Shown: positions 44,364 through 57,010, counted from the first letter of the stretch. The stretch: 64,000 nt of DNA from Euptelea pleiosperma (GCA_035048495.1 CM068553.1:12726520-12790519), one strand, 5' to 3'. Made by a program: numbers and translations. The notes: generated from the letters alone by a model not told the origin.

Positions 44364-44695
44364 AAAAATCCCCCTCCTAAAATGCCACGTGGAGCACTCT
44401 TTAGGGCCCACTGTCTTTATAGATGTTTGGTCCACCTCTAGATGGATTTGCAGATCAAAAGTCAGTGTAATTAGTGATTTCTATCCATTGGATTTAGCAT
44501 TTTAATATCGTTATTTCTAGCCGTTTGATTTGAGCATTTTTTTTTTTTTTGCATGCTAAAACATAACAGTTAGAAATCATTGATACCGCTGAATTTTTTT
44601 ATGTAGGTCCCCACCAAGAGGTGGAACAAACATCCAAAAGGTTAGTGGACCCTTAAGGGTGATCCACATGGCATTTTTTGTGAGGGGTGGACTTC
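44364..44695. mobile_element. Foldback MITE
   Basis: The arms CCAAAAAATCCCCCTCCTAA with ATGCCACGTGG are mirrored by CCACATGGCATTTTTTGTGAGG. The internal mirror is TAATTAGTGATTTCT / AGAAATCATTGATA around a poly-T centre. It belongs to the same broad GATTTTTGGT foldback group. The target duplication is not resolved. Confidence 0.6.
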
Positions 44696-44699
44696 AAAT

Positions 44700-45283
44700 T
44701 TTGAAGTTACAGGAGGAGCAAATATTTTCTCTCCTAGGTGGGACCCAAGGAATGATTGATCTCTATCATGTTGTGTTCCAGGTTACGGTAAGGCAGGGTG
44801 GACGATTTCTTTCATCTGTCCTCCCACCCTGACTTGAAAAGAAAATGTCAGAGTGGTCCTTACGTTGGCATTAGGATCCAATGGAATGAACCTAAGGACC
44901 ATTCTAAGACAACTCAAGTTGAAATTCACCGCATATGGCCAAACATCACATGATACACCGAAGATCATGTGGGGTCGGTACCTAAGGACTTAAATCTACG
45001 GATGGTAAAGTAAAAGGGCCCCACTCACGCATGTAATGGGACAAGACTAACACTTGAAGAGGGGGGGATGGCACATCAAGCCATCACCCTCCCTCTCTTC
45101 ATCAAAAGCCCATTAAGTCAAGACATAGTTGAGAGCAATATCTCCTCCTGTAATCTTTGCTGATAGTAATATATCTAGTAGGGGGTCCACCTAAAAAAAA
45201 CACATCTGGATCATTTCGATCAGTTAATCTTCAATCTTGACCATTCGATCAATGACCTATATTTGGATTTTTTTTTCCCATTA
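44700..45283. other. Intergenic DNA, no gene identified
   Basis: No convincing coding or repeat signal. The short minus frame 44968-44783 is unsupported. Confidence 0.4.
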
Positions 45284-45667
45284 TGTTATGACCCAAACGG
45301 TATAAGAGCTTAGCTTTCCATTCCACTATTATTTTGGTGCTATTGGAGTATTGGTTAGGTTCCTAACATTTGGTATCAGAACTAACCCTATGTCACGGGT
45401 TCAAGTCCTAAGAGGGAGGGATGACTTGAGGTAATGACTACTTGGGGTTCACTCACAAAATAGGGATACCGAAAAAAAATGTTACGGGCTCACTAACAAA
45501 AAAATGAGAAAAAAGGGATAGCGGAGTGAAAACTACATCAGAGTGGGCCACTGTGGATGTCGGCTTTGGAAGCATGTTGGAATGTTATGACCCAAACTGT
45601 ACGAGGGTTTAGCTATCCGCTCCACTATCACCTAGGTACTTTTGGAGTATTGGTTAGGTTACTAACA
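45284..45667 (+). mobile_element. Complete TRIM retrotransposon (384 bp)
   Basis: Two 85-bp terminal direct repeats (45284-45368 and 45583-45667) start TGTTATGACCCAAAC and end CTAACA, about 82% alike by eye. Two bases after the first comes TGGTATCAGAAC (45371-45382), a near-perfect initiator-tRNA-Met primer-binding site. The flanks CATTA and CTTTA match at 4 of 5. The 214-bp interior is non-coding, so it must depend on another element's proteins. Terminal repeats this short are at the low end for TRIM/SMART elements. Confidence 0.9.
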
Positions 45668-45828
45668 CTTTATTTTTATCGATTCGCCAAGAATAGGCAA
45701 CCGGTACAATGGTTACAATCATCTAACGAGCGTAATTATCAAGCTACAACGCATCCTTGAGATGCCGATTAATTGATTGATTTACCCTGAAGAAAGTAAA
45801 ACAGAAATTCGAAAATCGACTATCAGGC

Positions 45829-45900
45829 CATCTAAGAGGAACGGCGAAACAAGATTAGTGTAGCTGACCTCAAATAGTTGGGATAAGGCTTTGTTGATTA
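45829..45900 (+). mobile_element. 3' tail of an RTE-type LINE
   Basis: The text GTAGCTGACCTCAAATAGTT followed by GGGATAAGGCTTTGTTG is the familiar end of plant RTE LINEs. Only the last ~70 bp are present. A second such tail is at 60008-60078. Confidence 0.7.
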
Positions 45901-47364
45901 ATTGGCCGGCAAGTGGAATATTTAGTCGGGTTAACGGGTAAGTGGGCAGTTCGTGGAATCAACGCACACTGACTTTACCAACATAGCAAGCTAGCATCTT
46001 GCCCACCGGAAAAATAAAAATAAAGCAAGCCAGCATCTTCATCAACTTGTGTGTGAAACTCTATTGTTAGAACTGTGTTTTTCTTTCAAATGATTATTCG
46101 TGAATAATTCGTGTACCGTACGAATTATTTAAAAAACGAACCGAACAATTTCTTCAAATGTTTGGAAAAATTGGCGTGTTTTCAAACATGATCGATCACT
46201 TCTAAGGGGTCGTTTGCCAGACCCAAAATAAGTCACTTTTTGGCTTCTAAAATTAAAAAGTCAAAAATGTGTTTGGGTACCAATAACAAAATTGATTTTT
46301 AGAGTCATCTCTCTCTCTCTTAGGGGGCATGAGCTACTACATTGGTCATTCGCTGTACTATCAAATTCTTCCCCCATCATGAAAAATGGCACTCATTCGA
46401 TCTTCGGTTGCGCGTAAAGATCATAAACAAACAGAAATTTCTTGAATTCTTACGATCAAGCGAGCGTGCGGCGGCGTAAACACAGGTTGCATCACTAATA
46501 TTACATTATTTCTCTTAAATCAAAACCTTAATAAGGTGATAAATTCTAATATTCTTCATCAGTTCTAAGTATTTTCTGAAGGGATTCTCTTGCTTTTTTG
46601 CCTTTGCTTGTATGATGAGATGTTAAAGGTCCTATTTTTGAACTTTGAAGTATAAGTCTTGTGGTAGAAAAAGAAGAGAATCATTATTCTGACAATCTAA
46701 GATTTTCTTCACAAATCAAGTTAGTTTTGATTCTCACTTTCTTCAAATTTTTTCAACCCATTTCAATTTTTTCTTGGCTTTACTGTGTCTTCTTGTTTGC
46801 AACCATGGTGTCTTATAATTTCACTTGAGATTCTAGTTCCAAACTTGGGAAGTTCTACAGCTATAGGGCTGAAAGTTGAGGTTCCTTATGACCTAACAAA
46901 TGATTTTGTTTTGGATCTTCCCCAATTTGATATCACTTTGTGTCCCAAATTTCAAACTTCAAACTACAACCAGAATAAAACCCTGGATGGAAAATAAGTA
47001 AATGTGTGTAAGCCTTTTGGTTGAAAAAGTCCACCCATCGGATGATCGGAATCGACGGATCAAGTCATCCTAACCGTCTGGTCCGTCGATTGGATGGGAT
47101 GGACAATATATGCCAGATGGAAAGGCAAACTAGGTTTAGAAACATCTTTTTTTTTTTTTTTTGGTATATTGGCTTTAAGAATATGACAAGGATGGTTTCT
47201 TTTTCTAATCTTTTCTTATGACCTAGCCATCCGATTTGTAGACTTTTTTGTTGACCATTCAGCATAATTTTTATGACCATCCAAAAGAATGTGATAATTC
47301 ATATGGATCCATTTTTGCCGTAGCATGTACCATCAGATGGTGGCAGATGCTGGTATCTAGGGTT
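45901..47364. other. Intergenic DNA, no gene identified
   Basis: The frame 46785-46997 (+) has no recognised domain. AGGGGTCGTTTGCC (46204) resembles a MITE tip, without a partner being found. Confidence 0.35.
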
Positions 47365-47563
47365 GTCAATGGATCTGATTAGTGCTAATCCAGACCTGAT
47401 CCGATAAGAAAATATGTTGATCCAGATCCAATCGGATAAGAAATCAGATCACATAATCATGATCCGGAACTGCAGAATAGAGTTCTGGACCCTATCCACT
47501 AAATCAAAAGAAATTTTATAATTATATAATAATATAAAAATACATATAAAAGGGTCAAAACAT

Positions 47564-47612
<49 letters not shown>
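47365..47612. repeat. MITE-like tip and 40-nt poly-A run
   Basis: TAGGGTTGTCAATGGATCTG (47369) shares its tip with the hAT MITE at 55213 and is followed by GATCCGATAAGAAA words as there. The right tip was not found. An uninterrupted run of about 40 A residues lies at 47573-47612. Confidence 0.6.
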
Positions 47613-47614
<2 letters not shown>

Positions 47615-47869
47615 CATAACTTTATAATTTAAAAAATATATCATATATGTATACTTGTAGATCTTTCGACGTTCTCATCTTTTTGACCTTTTTACACGTA
47701 AAATGTTTTAAACTCATATTTTTCAGTGGGCGAAGTTTTGCCGCTTCACGATTTGCTAATTATGGTTAGTAGTGTTTATAAGGTGTTGACGCCTCGAGAA
47801 GCTCAAGGCATACGCCTCAAAATGTGAGGCTCATGCTCCCACCTTTTTCAATTAAAAATTAATAATCTA

Positions 47870-49273
47870 TCTATATAACAAAATAGGATGGTTGTCTCCC
47901 CCTCTTATCCGGCTTCATAAAGGATGGCCGAGATCTTATCACACAAATGGACAGTGGATCTCAGCCACTCACATCCAATTTTGACAAACGCTTTGTCGAT
48001 GAATGCCGTGGGCACGGGTCACCTACTATTTACCTCCATATAAGAAATGAAATGGGTTGGAGTTACATAGAGCATAAGGGTCAAGCTCAGGAGCCCCACT
48101 TTTTATGCCTCGAGAGGGGTGTTACCGTTAAAATGGCCATTAAAACGGATTGAAACGGTCAGGGGCAAAAATGAAAAAATTAGATTTTAACGGATTTTAA
48201 TGATTTTAACGGAAAAAAGCGGTGCCGAAATTCAAAATTTAAAATTAAAAAAAAAAATAGAATTTAACGAAAATTTAATAGTTTTTTATACCTCTCTTAT
48301 CTTATATGGCTTCAATAATGAGTGACTGAGATCCACTATGCTTCATATCGATGGCTGAGATTAACTCCCACCCGATTTTGACAAACACTTTGTCGGAAAG
48401 TGCCTTGGGCACGGGCCACCCACGCATGTATCAAGACAACGCAGTTGTATTCTCTTATCTTATCCATCCATCTAATGTGGACGGTTAGATAAAGAGTGGT
48501 TGAGATCAAATCCATCGATCTAATGTGGACGGTTAGATTTCAGCCACTCAATTCGCCTCATTTGACCTCAATTTATTCAAAATTTAAATTTCAACACCGT
48601 TATATTTTGTTATTTATGTTATTTTCCCATTTCTCCCTCTGTGCTTTACAATCCGTTATGACAGCCGTTATAATGGAAGAAACGGTAATGCCCCAGTCCG
48701 TTATACCGTTTGAGTGCCAAAGGCACCCAATTTTTGCAAATGTTTTTGTCGAAGAGTGCCATGGGCATGGGCCATTTACTATTCTATATAACAAAACACA
48801 TTGGTTGTCTCCCTACTTATACCTCCTCTTATAAGCATCAAAGAAGGGCCGAGATCTAATCCTCCCCCAAATGGATGGTGTATCTTTGTCACTCACCTGA
48901 TTTTGGCAAATTCTTTGTCGAGGAGTGCCGATGGCACGTTTCACCCACTAGTCTATATAACAAAACAGGGAAATTGTCTCCCCCTCTTATAGGCTTAATA
49001 AAGAAGGGCCGAGATTTTATCCCCCAACTGGACGGTGGATCTCAGCCACTTACACCCAATTTTGACAAACACTTTGTTGAAGAGTGTCGTGGGCACGGGC
49101 CACCTACTAGTATATAATAAGTGACATGGGTTGTCTCCCCACTTATATTCCCTTTTATAGGTTTCAATAAAGAAGGGCCGAGATCTTATCCCCAATTGGA
49201 TGGTGGATCTCAGCCACTCACACCCGATTTTGGCAAATAGGATACAGTGCCATGAACACGGTCCACCCACTCG
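47870..49273 (+). mobile_element. Second tandem Helitron array
   Basis: Units start near 47870, ~48290 (5' end lost), ~48430, 48783, 48952 and 49111. Typical starts are TCTATATAACAAAAYA and typical ends GGGCACGGGCCACC(C/T)AC followed by TAG or TAT (CTAG at 48948-48951 and 49107-49110). Hairpins of the GTGCC..GGCAC type precede the ends. Partial hAT MITE sequence lies at 48110-48290 and 48560-48720. The unit pair 48290-48780 matches 27030-27508 of the first array closely, so the two arrays share an ancestor longer than one unit. Confidence 0.85.
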
Positions 49274-50006
49274 TAGATAAATAGGATATAGAATAGTAAT
49301 AAGTCAATAACCGTAACCAAAACTTCCTATTGTGGGTGCCGCTCCACAAAACCTCGATCTGACTGTTTGAGAGCTGATTCTTCTGTGAACCATGCTCCCA
49401 AAATGTTGGAACCTCGCTCCATTTATTTTGTTTACCAAAATGTGTTTAATTAGTTGTTTATAAAAAAAATGGGTTTTTTGTTGAGAAACAATTGTTCATT
49501 TGTTTTCTTTAAGTTATTCATTTAACGGGGTTCTTTTGGTGTGCTCATTAAATGTAGTCTCCAATAAAAAAAATAGAAAATCCAATGGATAGAACTTACT
49601 AACTAGACTGAATTTTGGTATGTAGATCCAGCTAAGGATGGGCCAAAGATCCATATGATCAGTGATCTCTATGAGTGTGCCACGTGTATCATATTGTGGT
49701 TCCTCACTTTGTTGATAAGGGACATCATCATGGATTGACCAACAGCGAGCGTAGAGACCCCGTTACGATGGGGGACCAACGATATTTTGTTTTTTTTTCT
49801 TCCACTTGCTCTTTTCACTTCGAAGTCAATTTACCATAACAATGTGTGCATACTTCCCCTCATCTATAAAGGAAATTCCGCGGATGGAGAAAAGGGAGGA
49901 TGGAAATCTCTTTTCAAAAGATCAAAAAGATCACAACTTATATAAAATAGTGAACCTCGTCCTTTATATCATCTTAATCTTCATATCCTTTTTGCCATTT
50001 TTAAAT
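49274..50006. other. Intergenic DNA, no gene identified
   Basis: Nothing beyond short unsupported frames (for example 49806-50042). Confidence 0.4.
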
Positions 50007-50400
50007 AATATCGGGGACAACAATTTCATACAACATTTTTGACAACAAAAATTGGCACAGGCCAATGTATAAATTAGAAGTCTTGGAATGGGGTGACTTT
50101 TGGTGAGGATGGTATCTACAGTGAGGAGATCATCTTCACAAAAATTCAAATCAATCCAATATTCGTAGATCAATTTACAAGATGAAGAATTATGGACCGT
50201 CTATTTTTATCGTTAACTTGAAAACCACATTTGATGGGGTTAGAAATTTCAGAATGTGCTGATTTTTTATAGGGGTGATCTATATGATGAGGACATCATC
50301 CTCACCAAAAATCAGCTATTGATTCATCTTCCATGTGGGTACACCAAAATTGTTGTCAAAAACGTTGTATGAAATTGTTGTCCCCCGATCCTAACCATAG

Positions 50401-50433
<33 letters not shown>

Positions 50434-50805
50434 TTAGGACCGGGGGGACAACAATTTCATATAACATTTTTGACAACAAAAATTATCGTGGGCCAATTTA
50501 TAAATTAGAAGTATTGAATGGGATGATTTTTGGCGAGGGCGTTTTCAATGGTGAGGAGATCATTCTCACAAAACTTCAAATCATTATGATATCCGTAGAC
50601 TGGTTTAAAAGTTGAAGAATTATGAACCATTTATTTTTAGCATTAACTTGAAAATCACATTTGATGGGGTTAGGAATTTCAAAATAGGCTGATTTTTTGT
50701 AGGGGTGATCTATATGATGAGATCATCCTCACCAAAAATCAGCTATTGATTCATCTTCCATGTGGGTACGCCAAAATTGTTGTCAAAAATATTGTATGAA
50801 AGGCT
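50007..50805. mobile_element. Two copies of a foldback MITE, same orientation
   Basis: Copies at about 50007-50398 and 50430-50805 start GGGGACAACAATTTCATA.. and end with the mirror (TATGAAATTGTTGTCCCC in the first). Both centre on CAGCTATTGATTCATCTTCC and mirrored GATTTTTGG text, as in 6949-8187. A TA microsatellite (50400-50428) lies between them. Confidence 0.75.
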
Positions 50806-51160
50806 GGGATAGAATGACTAATGGAATTCTTACTAATATTCTTACTAATGGACGTGGGGCCCATGGAGATCACCCTCACCAAAAATCAGTAATTTTTAAC
50901 ACTTCTAACCCTACCAAATACGGACCTAAATTTAACGGTGAAAATTCAAAATTTTTCAATTTGCAATCTACTTTTCACAAGGCTACAAATGTTGGAATGG
51001 ACTGATTTTTTGTGTGGTTGATATCCATATTGAGAAGAATATTATCACAAAAAATCATCCCTTAACTCATCCGCATGTGGGCCCCATGTCCATTAGTAAG
51101 AATATATATATATATATATATATATAGCGAGAGAGAGAGAGAGAGAGAGAGAGGGAGGAT
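50806..51160. mobile_element. Foldback MITE remnant and TA/GA microsatellite
   Basis: ACTAATATTCTTACTAATGG plus CGTGGGGCCC (50830-50865) mirrors GGGCCCCATGTCCATTAGTA (51070-51090) with AGAATAT following. It is directly followed by (TA)n (51101-51126) and (GA)n (51128-51155). Confidence 0.65.
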
Positions 51161-51326
51161 ATAAAACATGTTTAGGAATGACATTTTAAAAAACATGAAA
51201 TTAACATTTTATTAGAATCTTTTGTATTACATGCATTATGCTCCCAAGCACTTCAAACCCTAGGATCTCTTTGAATTTGAGGCTCACGCTCCCCCTCCGC
51301 GCTCTGGTCACTTATCGTAACACTAA

Positions 51327-51811
51327 GGGCCTGTTTGGTACGTGAGAAAAAGAGTTCCGACGGCGAATATTATCTTGGCTAAATATTTGCTCATAGCAAT
51401 ATTTAACAATGTTTGGTACGTGTATGAGCTAGCTTACTTCATTTTCTTTCAATTTGAGTGGGTCCCACATATCAAAGTAAGTCAAAAATAGGCTGGGCGA
51501 GTGTGGGAACCACATATTATGTCAAAGAATAAAAAAAAATTTATTTTTATCTTTTTTATATATTAAAAAATTAATTTTTATTGAAAATAGTGATTTTCCA
51601 GCGATAAAATAAAATTTTCTCACCAAGGCATAATCGGCGTGAAAATATTTTCACAGGGGGGGGTGATCAAATGTTTTCCCACCGCGGAGGGGAAATATGA
51701 GGGCCCGGCTAAATATTCGCCGAGGGCGAGTGGCTGCCAAACGCAGCCGGGCGAATATTTGCTCGGCCAAATATTTTATTTGCCCGCCGCGGAGCATTAC
51801 CAAACAGGCCC
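51327..51811. mobile_element. Tourist-like (PIF/Harbinger) MITE
   Basis: Tips GGGCCTGTTTGGTA and TACCAAACAGGCCC are flanked by the 3-bp duplication TAA (51324-51326 and 51812-51814). The tip and a TWA duplication are typical of Tourist elements. Length is 485 bp; the interior has GCGAATATT words in both orientations. Non-coding. Confidence 0.9.
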
Positions 51812-51814
51812 TAA

Positions 51815-53587
51815 ATAGCATAAAAAAAAAGGCCAGAAAATATTTACGAAGAAAAAATATTTTTCCCTAAAATAGAGCCCCACATGATAGTTTTGTGGGT
51901 GGCACAACTTATGAGGCACAATATAAGCTCTACTCCAATACATGAAATGGAAACACGAAACATGGTTGTGCAAATCTAAATTTGCGTAAATTGTGTTTGA
52001 TTGCCCAAAATTTTCCTGAGAAAATACATCTGGGAAATGCCTTAAATGGCTGATTGATTTTGCAACTGATAACACATATTTCAATCATGTGAGAAAATAA
52101 ATGTGTAGTTTCAGGTGGAAATGAATTCTCTCCTATCCGGATGGGAAATGAATTCCGGACTTAGTGGAGAAAATGGCTAGCTAACAATGGACAGTTGTGT
52201 TTTCCCAAGGAAAATGCAATTTTCCCACTTGGCAATCAAACACGCCCTTAGTAAAAGTTTTTCAGGAATAATATTTTCATCTCTTCTACTTAATATAAGA
52301 TACCATAATTTAGTGGAAACTTTTCCAAAAGGACCCTCGAGGGTTTATGTTTTACACTTGACACGTATTCCTGAATCTAAATCGATCGGGTGTCAAGTCA
52401 CTCCTGGAATACGAATATCCACAAAATGTACCGATCGATCGAACAATCCTAATCATCTGATGCATTTTCGAATCGATTCAATTGCTAGACTGTGGCCCAC
52501 CAAAATAGTGACTTAACATCTTGATATATCAAATCATGTAACACATATGCCACATGTACTACAGAAGCCTCAAAAAGGTCATCCAATTCAAATACGCCAA
52601 GTTACCTCTTAGTACTCTACAAGCGTGTCAATGGCATGGTTCCCATCCAGGCACCAATGTACCCAAAACCAGATCCTATTTTGGTTCTAGTACCAAAACT
52701 GACTAATACTCGGTTTTCCATTGGTTCTAATTCTACGAGGGGATGGCACATGCATTGCACGTGAACCAAAAGAAGAGTCGTTTAAAGAAGGGGAGAGGAG
52801 CATTTGACGCACGCTTACGTGTAAACGCATTAAGTAAAGACTAAAGAACCCGTTTAATGTATTCTACTTATTAAGTATAGAAGTATTTAACAAAAATTAA
52901 AAGAGGGATATTGTTAGAATTACGGGGATATCATGACAAACGCAAGAAACCCCTTCGTTCATTAATAAGTAAAATAGATAGTGGGTACAATCTAGAACCT
53001 AGCTTTCATTTTCACAAAAGTTCTTTTGTTTTTTCATGTGTATGGTAAAATTAATTACCAAAGCCCTGTATGGCGACTATGGAAAATTTTTCTAAAATGT
53101 ACAAGTCAAAATGTTTTGATCTAGAAAACTTTTATGGATAAGAATAATTTCTAGGAAAATTTTCCGAAGACGACCATTGAAGGCCTAAGAATGCTCCATT
53201 CTGATAAAAGGAGAAGCTTGATTGACAAAAGAATCGGTTCCGGTTCCGGTTCCAGTACTGAACAGATAGTCCCAGAACTAGATCTTATCGGGCAATTGAT
53301 TAAACGTGAACCCAATCTTCTCCACCGAAAAATTAAGCCATTTTATCTAACTTTTTCTCGGGAAAAAAAAAAAAAAAAAAAAAAAAGAAAGATAGAAAGA
53401 AAGAAAGAAAGAAAAAGAGCTTTCTCTTTATTTATAGTATGGAATACGTTTTGCTAAAGAACAAGGACTATTGAGAAAAGCAGCATATATGGCTTAGGAA
53501 CAAAGGGAATTTCCTTATCTATAAATGTGCTTTTGAAGACAATAACGGGTCGTTTTCTAATTTGATTATCAAAAAAACAAAATTGGC
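51815..53587. other. Intergenic DNA with MITE edges, no gene identified
   Basis: Around 52230 the text CAATCAAACACGCCCTTAG looks like the right tip of another GGGCGTGTTTG-type MITE that would begin near 51815. No exon is recognisable. Poly-A and AAAG runs lie at 53363-53410. Confidence 0.45.
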
Positions 53588-53985
53588 GAATGCTTCCAAG
53601 CAACCCCTTATTGGCGTTGCACAGATGCAACCCCGCAAAAGACAAGAAAAACTGTCTCGAAAACTACCCTTTGATTTAAAATATGGGTCGGGCTCCGAAG
53701 CCCCCTCTTTTCTGACCCCTCTTGGGAGTCAGACTCGGGGCCTTGTATTCGGAGAATCCAATGGTGATTGATAGCGTTGAGTTGGCATTCACCTTTTTTA
53801 TTAAGTGAATGCCAGCTCAGTGCTAACAACCACTGTGAAATCCACAGCCCCGAGTCCTACTCCCAAGAGGGGTCAGAAAAAGGGGGTCCTCGGAGCATGA
53901 GCCTTAAAATATATATGTATTTGTTGTCTTTTGCGGGGTTGCATCTGTGCAACTCCATTAAGGGGTTGCTTGCTTGCTAGCATTC
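53588..53985. mobile_element. MITE with nested palindromic element
   Basis: Outer arms: GCTTCCAAGCAACCCCTTAT and GCACAGATGCAACCCCGCAA to about 53645, mirrored at about 53925-53980. The nested core (about 53686-53907) starts GGGTCGGGCTCCGAAGCCCC and ends with the mirrored GGTCCTCGGAGC, with TGACCCCTCTTGGGAGT / ACTCCCAAGAGGGGTCA and a GTGAATGCC centre. Two foldback elements, one inside the other. Confidence 0.7.
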
Positions 53986-54559
53986 TTCAAATAAAAAGAA
54001 TTGTCAATTTCGAACGCAAGGGAGCTTCTAAGTACTAAATGGTGCAACCCCACTTGTAACTTCAAGTGACTTGGTGCACCATTTTATTACAATAGTGACT
54101 CAGAATTGACTCGCCCAATCATAGAAACTTGATTCACTGGATTTGGATCGATGACCGAGATGAATCATGATTTTATTTAGAAATATATAATAAAAATATA
54201 AAAAGTAATAATACTATTATAGAAAACGTCGTGGTCGTGCTTCGCCTAGTCATGTAGTGAGTACTGATTAGGGTATCAATAGGTACACGATGTACCGAAT
54301 TGTCTGATGTATCTGACGCAAATTTAATCGAGTCAAGATATTTTTGAACACCCGGTCTAGATTTGGATCCAAATTTAGACCGTATTAGTAATCGGGTTGG
54401 ATCTGGATATACTGGTGCCGAACGCGTCGAATCAAGTGAGTCATTTATCGACTTGCCAAGTTTTCTGACCTCGGATTTGTGCAAATCCAAATCAAGTTTG
54501 GAAAAAAAAGGGGGAAAGAACATGATCTCAAAGAGAAAAATGAAGGGGAAAGAGGGATC

Positions 54560-54720
54560 CCCTTATCACTCTCACACAACCCAATCCTCCATCTCTCTCT
54601 CTCTTTGTTGAGCCTGGCATTGTGGTTGCCTTTAGTCACTTCAATAGGTGAAAGGAGATTCCAATACAAAGAGAAAGAGAGAGAAGAAAGAGTAAGAGAT
54701 GGTGAGAGTGAGCACCACCT
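54560..54720 (+). repeat. Imperfect long hairpin with miR156-like 3' end
   Basis: TCACTCTCAC (about 54566) can pair with GTGAGAGTGA (54703-54712), and CATCTCTCTCTCTCTTTG with CAAAGAGAAAGAGAGAG, leaving a ~60-nt loop. GAGAGTGAGCAC (54704-54715) equals the last 12 nt of miR156, but the first eight positions do not match. Low-complexity pairing makes an RNA gene doubtful. Confidence 0.25.
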
Positions 54721-55092
54721 GATCATCTTCTAGATGTACAAAACACTAAAGTTGCACACTTTTCTACCTCTAAAAATCCCACCCATGTAAAGTATAATGA
54801 TATCCAACTTTCCATTAAGGAATGGGGAAAGTGCTTTTGTCTTGGTGAAGCCTCCTAGGAGTGAGGGATTCTCTCATGAGACATGAGCCAGCTTTTGAAC
54901 TCCTTACCACAGGTCCTGTTGTATAAGGTGAGTGGGCCACTAATCAAGCCTACTTGCACACATACCCTCCTCTTCTACCACCTAAAGCCACATGCATTTA
55001 GTAGTTTCTAATATCTTCTTTGTTTTAAAAGCAAAAGAAACAAGTGGGTCACCACTTTCTTAGCTAAAACATATAAAAAAGAAAAGTTCAAG

Positions 55093-55113
55093 ATGATGAT
55101 GATGATGATGATC
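55093..55113 (+). repeat. (GAT)n microsatellite
   Basis: Seven GAT/ATG trinucleotides in a row, in unique DNA. Confidence 0.9.
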
Positions 55114-55212
55114 CCCCGGCCCCTATACTACACCCCCCTCATTAGGTACACATGGGGTGCACAAATTTTAAATCAACTCAGCGATATCGATATCGATATC
55201 GAATCGAACGAT

Positions 55213-55490
55213 TAGGGTTGACAATGGATCGGATTCAAGTCGAATTGGTATTGATCTGGTACCGATCTGATAAGAAATCCAATTGATCTTGATCTGATCA
55301 GATCAATAAAATTCAGTTTTGGAACCGATCCGGTATGTATATAATACATTTAGGCATATATTTAAATATCTTTAGGCAATTAAATATATATCAGGTCAAT
55401 ATCGGATCGGAACAGGGTTGATCTGGTACTGATCCAATGAGAGATCAGATCGACAATCTGTGATCCAGTACTAATCCATTGCTAACAGTA
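55213..55490. mobile_element. hAT-type MITE with exact 8-bp target duplication
   Basis: Tips TAGGGTTGACAATGG and CCATTGCTAACAGTA (11 of 15 paired) are flanked by CGAACGAT on both sides (55205-55212 and 55491-55498). The interior repeats GATCTGATC / GATCCGAT words. The family also provides the tip at 47369. Confidence 0.85.
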
Positions 55491-55498
55491 CGAACGAT

Positions 55499-57010
55499 CC
55501 TATCGTCCAATTCATTGAAGGTCGTCCGTATTGTTTGTTTGAGAAAATAACGAATCGAGCATATACAAATCGAGCGTCGATTGAGTGGTTAAAACACTAG
55601 GGTTGCAACCTTGTAAGTCATATGGTTAGACATATAAATGAAACCCTCCACCCCACAAAGTGAGATGAGATGAAGCCAAGGCTAAAGCCAAGACAAACCA
55701 TGTGGGTATCCAAGGCAACGGCTATAAAGTTTCAAAAAAGAAGAAAAAAGGCAAGTGTTGAAGAGGGGGGACTATATGGGTGTGCGTGTGCAAGAAAAAG
55801 TCAGGGTTGTCATCACACAAAACTTTTGCTTACCCAGCTTTTATAGATGCTTCGCCACCATATCCCCCCCCAACCCTTCTTTAAGTTTCCTTCATTGTTT
55901 TTCTTCTTTGTGAGCGTACAAACAACGCGTCTCTTACCCTTCACACACAAATTCTTTTATACCAAAACCCAAAAGTAAGCACTCATGCGTGTAAAAGCCA
56001 TTCATTTGTAGGCCCCCCAACACCTTATACTAGTCTCTCTCTCTCTCTTTCTTCAACCTCAAGACTCTCTCTCTCTCTACTTTCTCTCTCTACACACACA
56101 GAGTGGTCCTTTGATTTTTTCTTGTATGGGACCCAAGATGGTGTAGTTTCTTTTCTTTTTTTTTTCTACTTTGGACCAGACTTAGTGGAGGTTTGGCTCC
56201 ACAGGGAACTTACATGGAGGACTTGGGTAGCTTCCAAATCAGGGTTTTCTTCCCTTTTTCTTCACTTATCTCATCTTTTCAGTTTTATGGGATCTCATCA
56301 AGTCAACCCAACATTCACTACTTATGTCTCTTTCATGGTTTTTTATGTTCTATTCTTCAAATCAAAACTTGGGTTGGTTTTGTTTCTTCTCTTTGTTTCA
56401 TTTTTCTAAGTCAAATGTTCTTATAATTCACACTTCTAAACTTATTTATGTATTTTTTTATCCGCTCGAGCTATCGATGCATGTATACGGACACATATGC
56501 GGTAATGGGATATGTCAAAAAAAAAAAAAAAATGTTAGAGGAGGCAAATCTACGTGGGGTTGTTAGAGGGTTTGCATCCTCTTGTTTGGAGCTATGTCTT
56601 ATGTGTGGTATTGCCTAGAGAAATAATTGGTGGCCCTTTTTGTATTATTTTTCGTCTTTCGGTTTTGGGATAAGAGAAAGCTTTTCTTTATATATATGAT
56701 GTGAGAACTGATGATTGCTTATTTTTGGACGGCTTTGTTTGTGGCCTTATGGTTCTCTCTCTCTTCTTTGTCTCTCTACTTTCTCTCTCTATACGTTGAC
56801 ATGGTTCCATCCATTGGTTGTAGCCTCACATTTCGTTTTCAACTTAGAAGAAGTAAGATTATCATAGTCAACAACTAATTCAAGATAACTAAATAAATTA
56901 TATTTTTCCCACCAAAGATGAGAAAAAAAAAATACTTCCTAGAGGGATGCAAAGGGGTTGGGTCTAAAATGGGACGTGAACCATGGATCAGATCAGGTTG
57001 GGTCCATTGG
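55499..57010. other. Unique DNA with CT-rich tracts, possible leader-like sequence
   Basis: CT-rich runs at 56033-56095 and 56755-56790 resemble plant 5' leaders. The first frame after them (56122-56409) has a weak, Phe-rich translation and no recognised domain. No exon with splice context was found. This may be the promoter or leader of an unrecognised or non-coding transcript. Confidence 0.35.
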
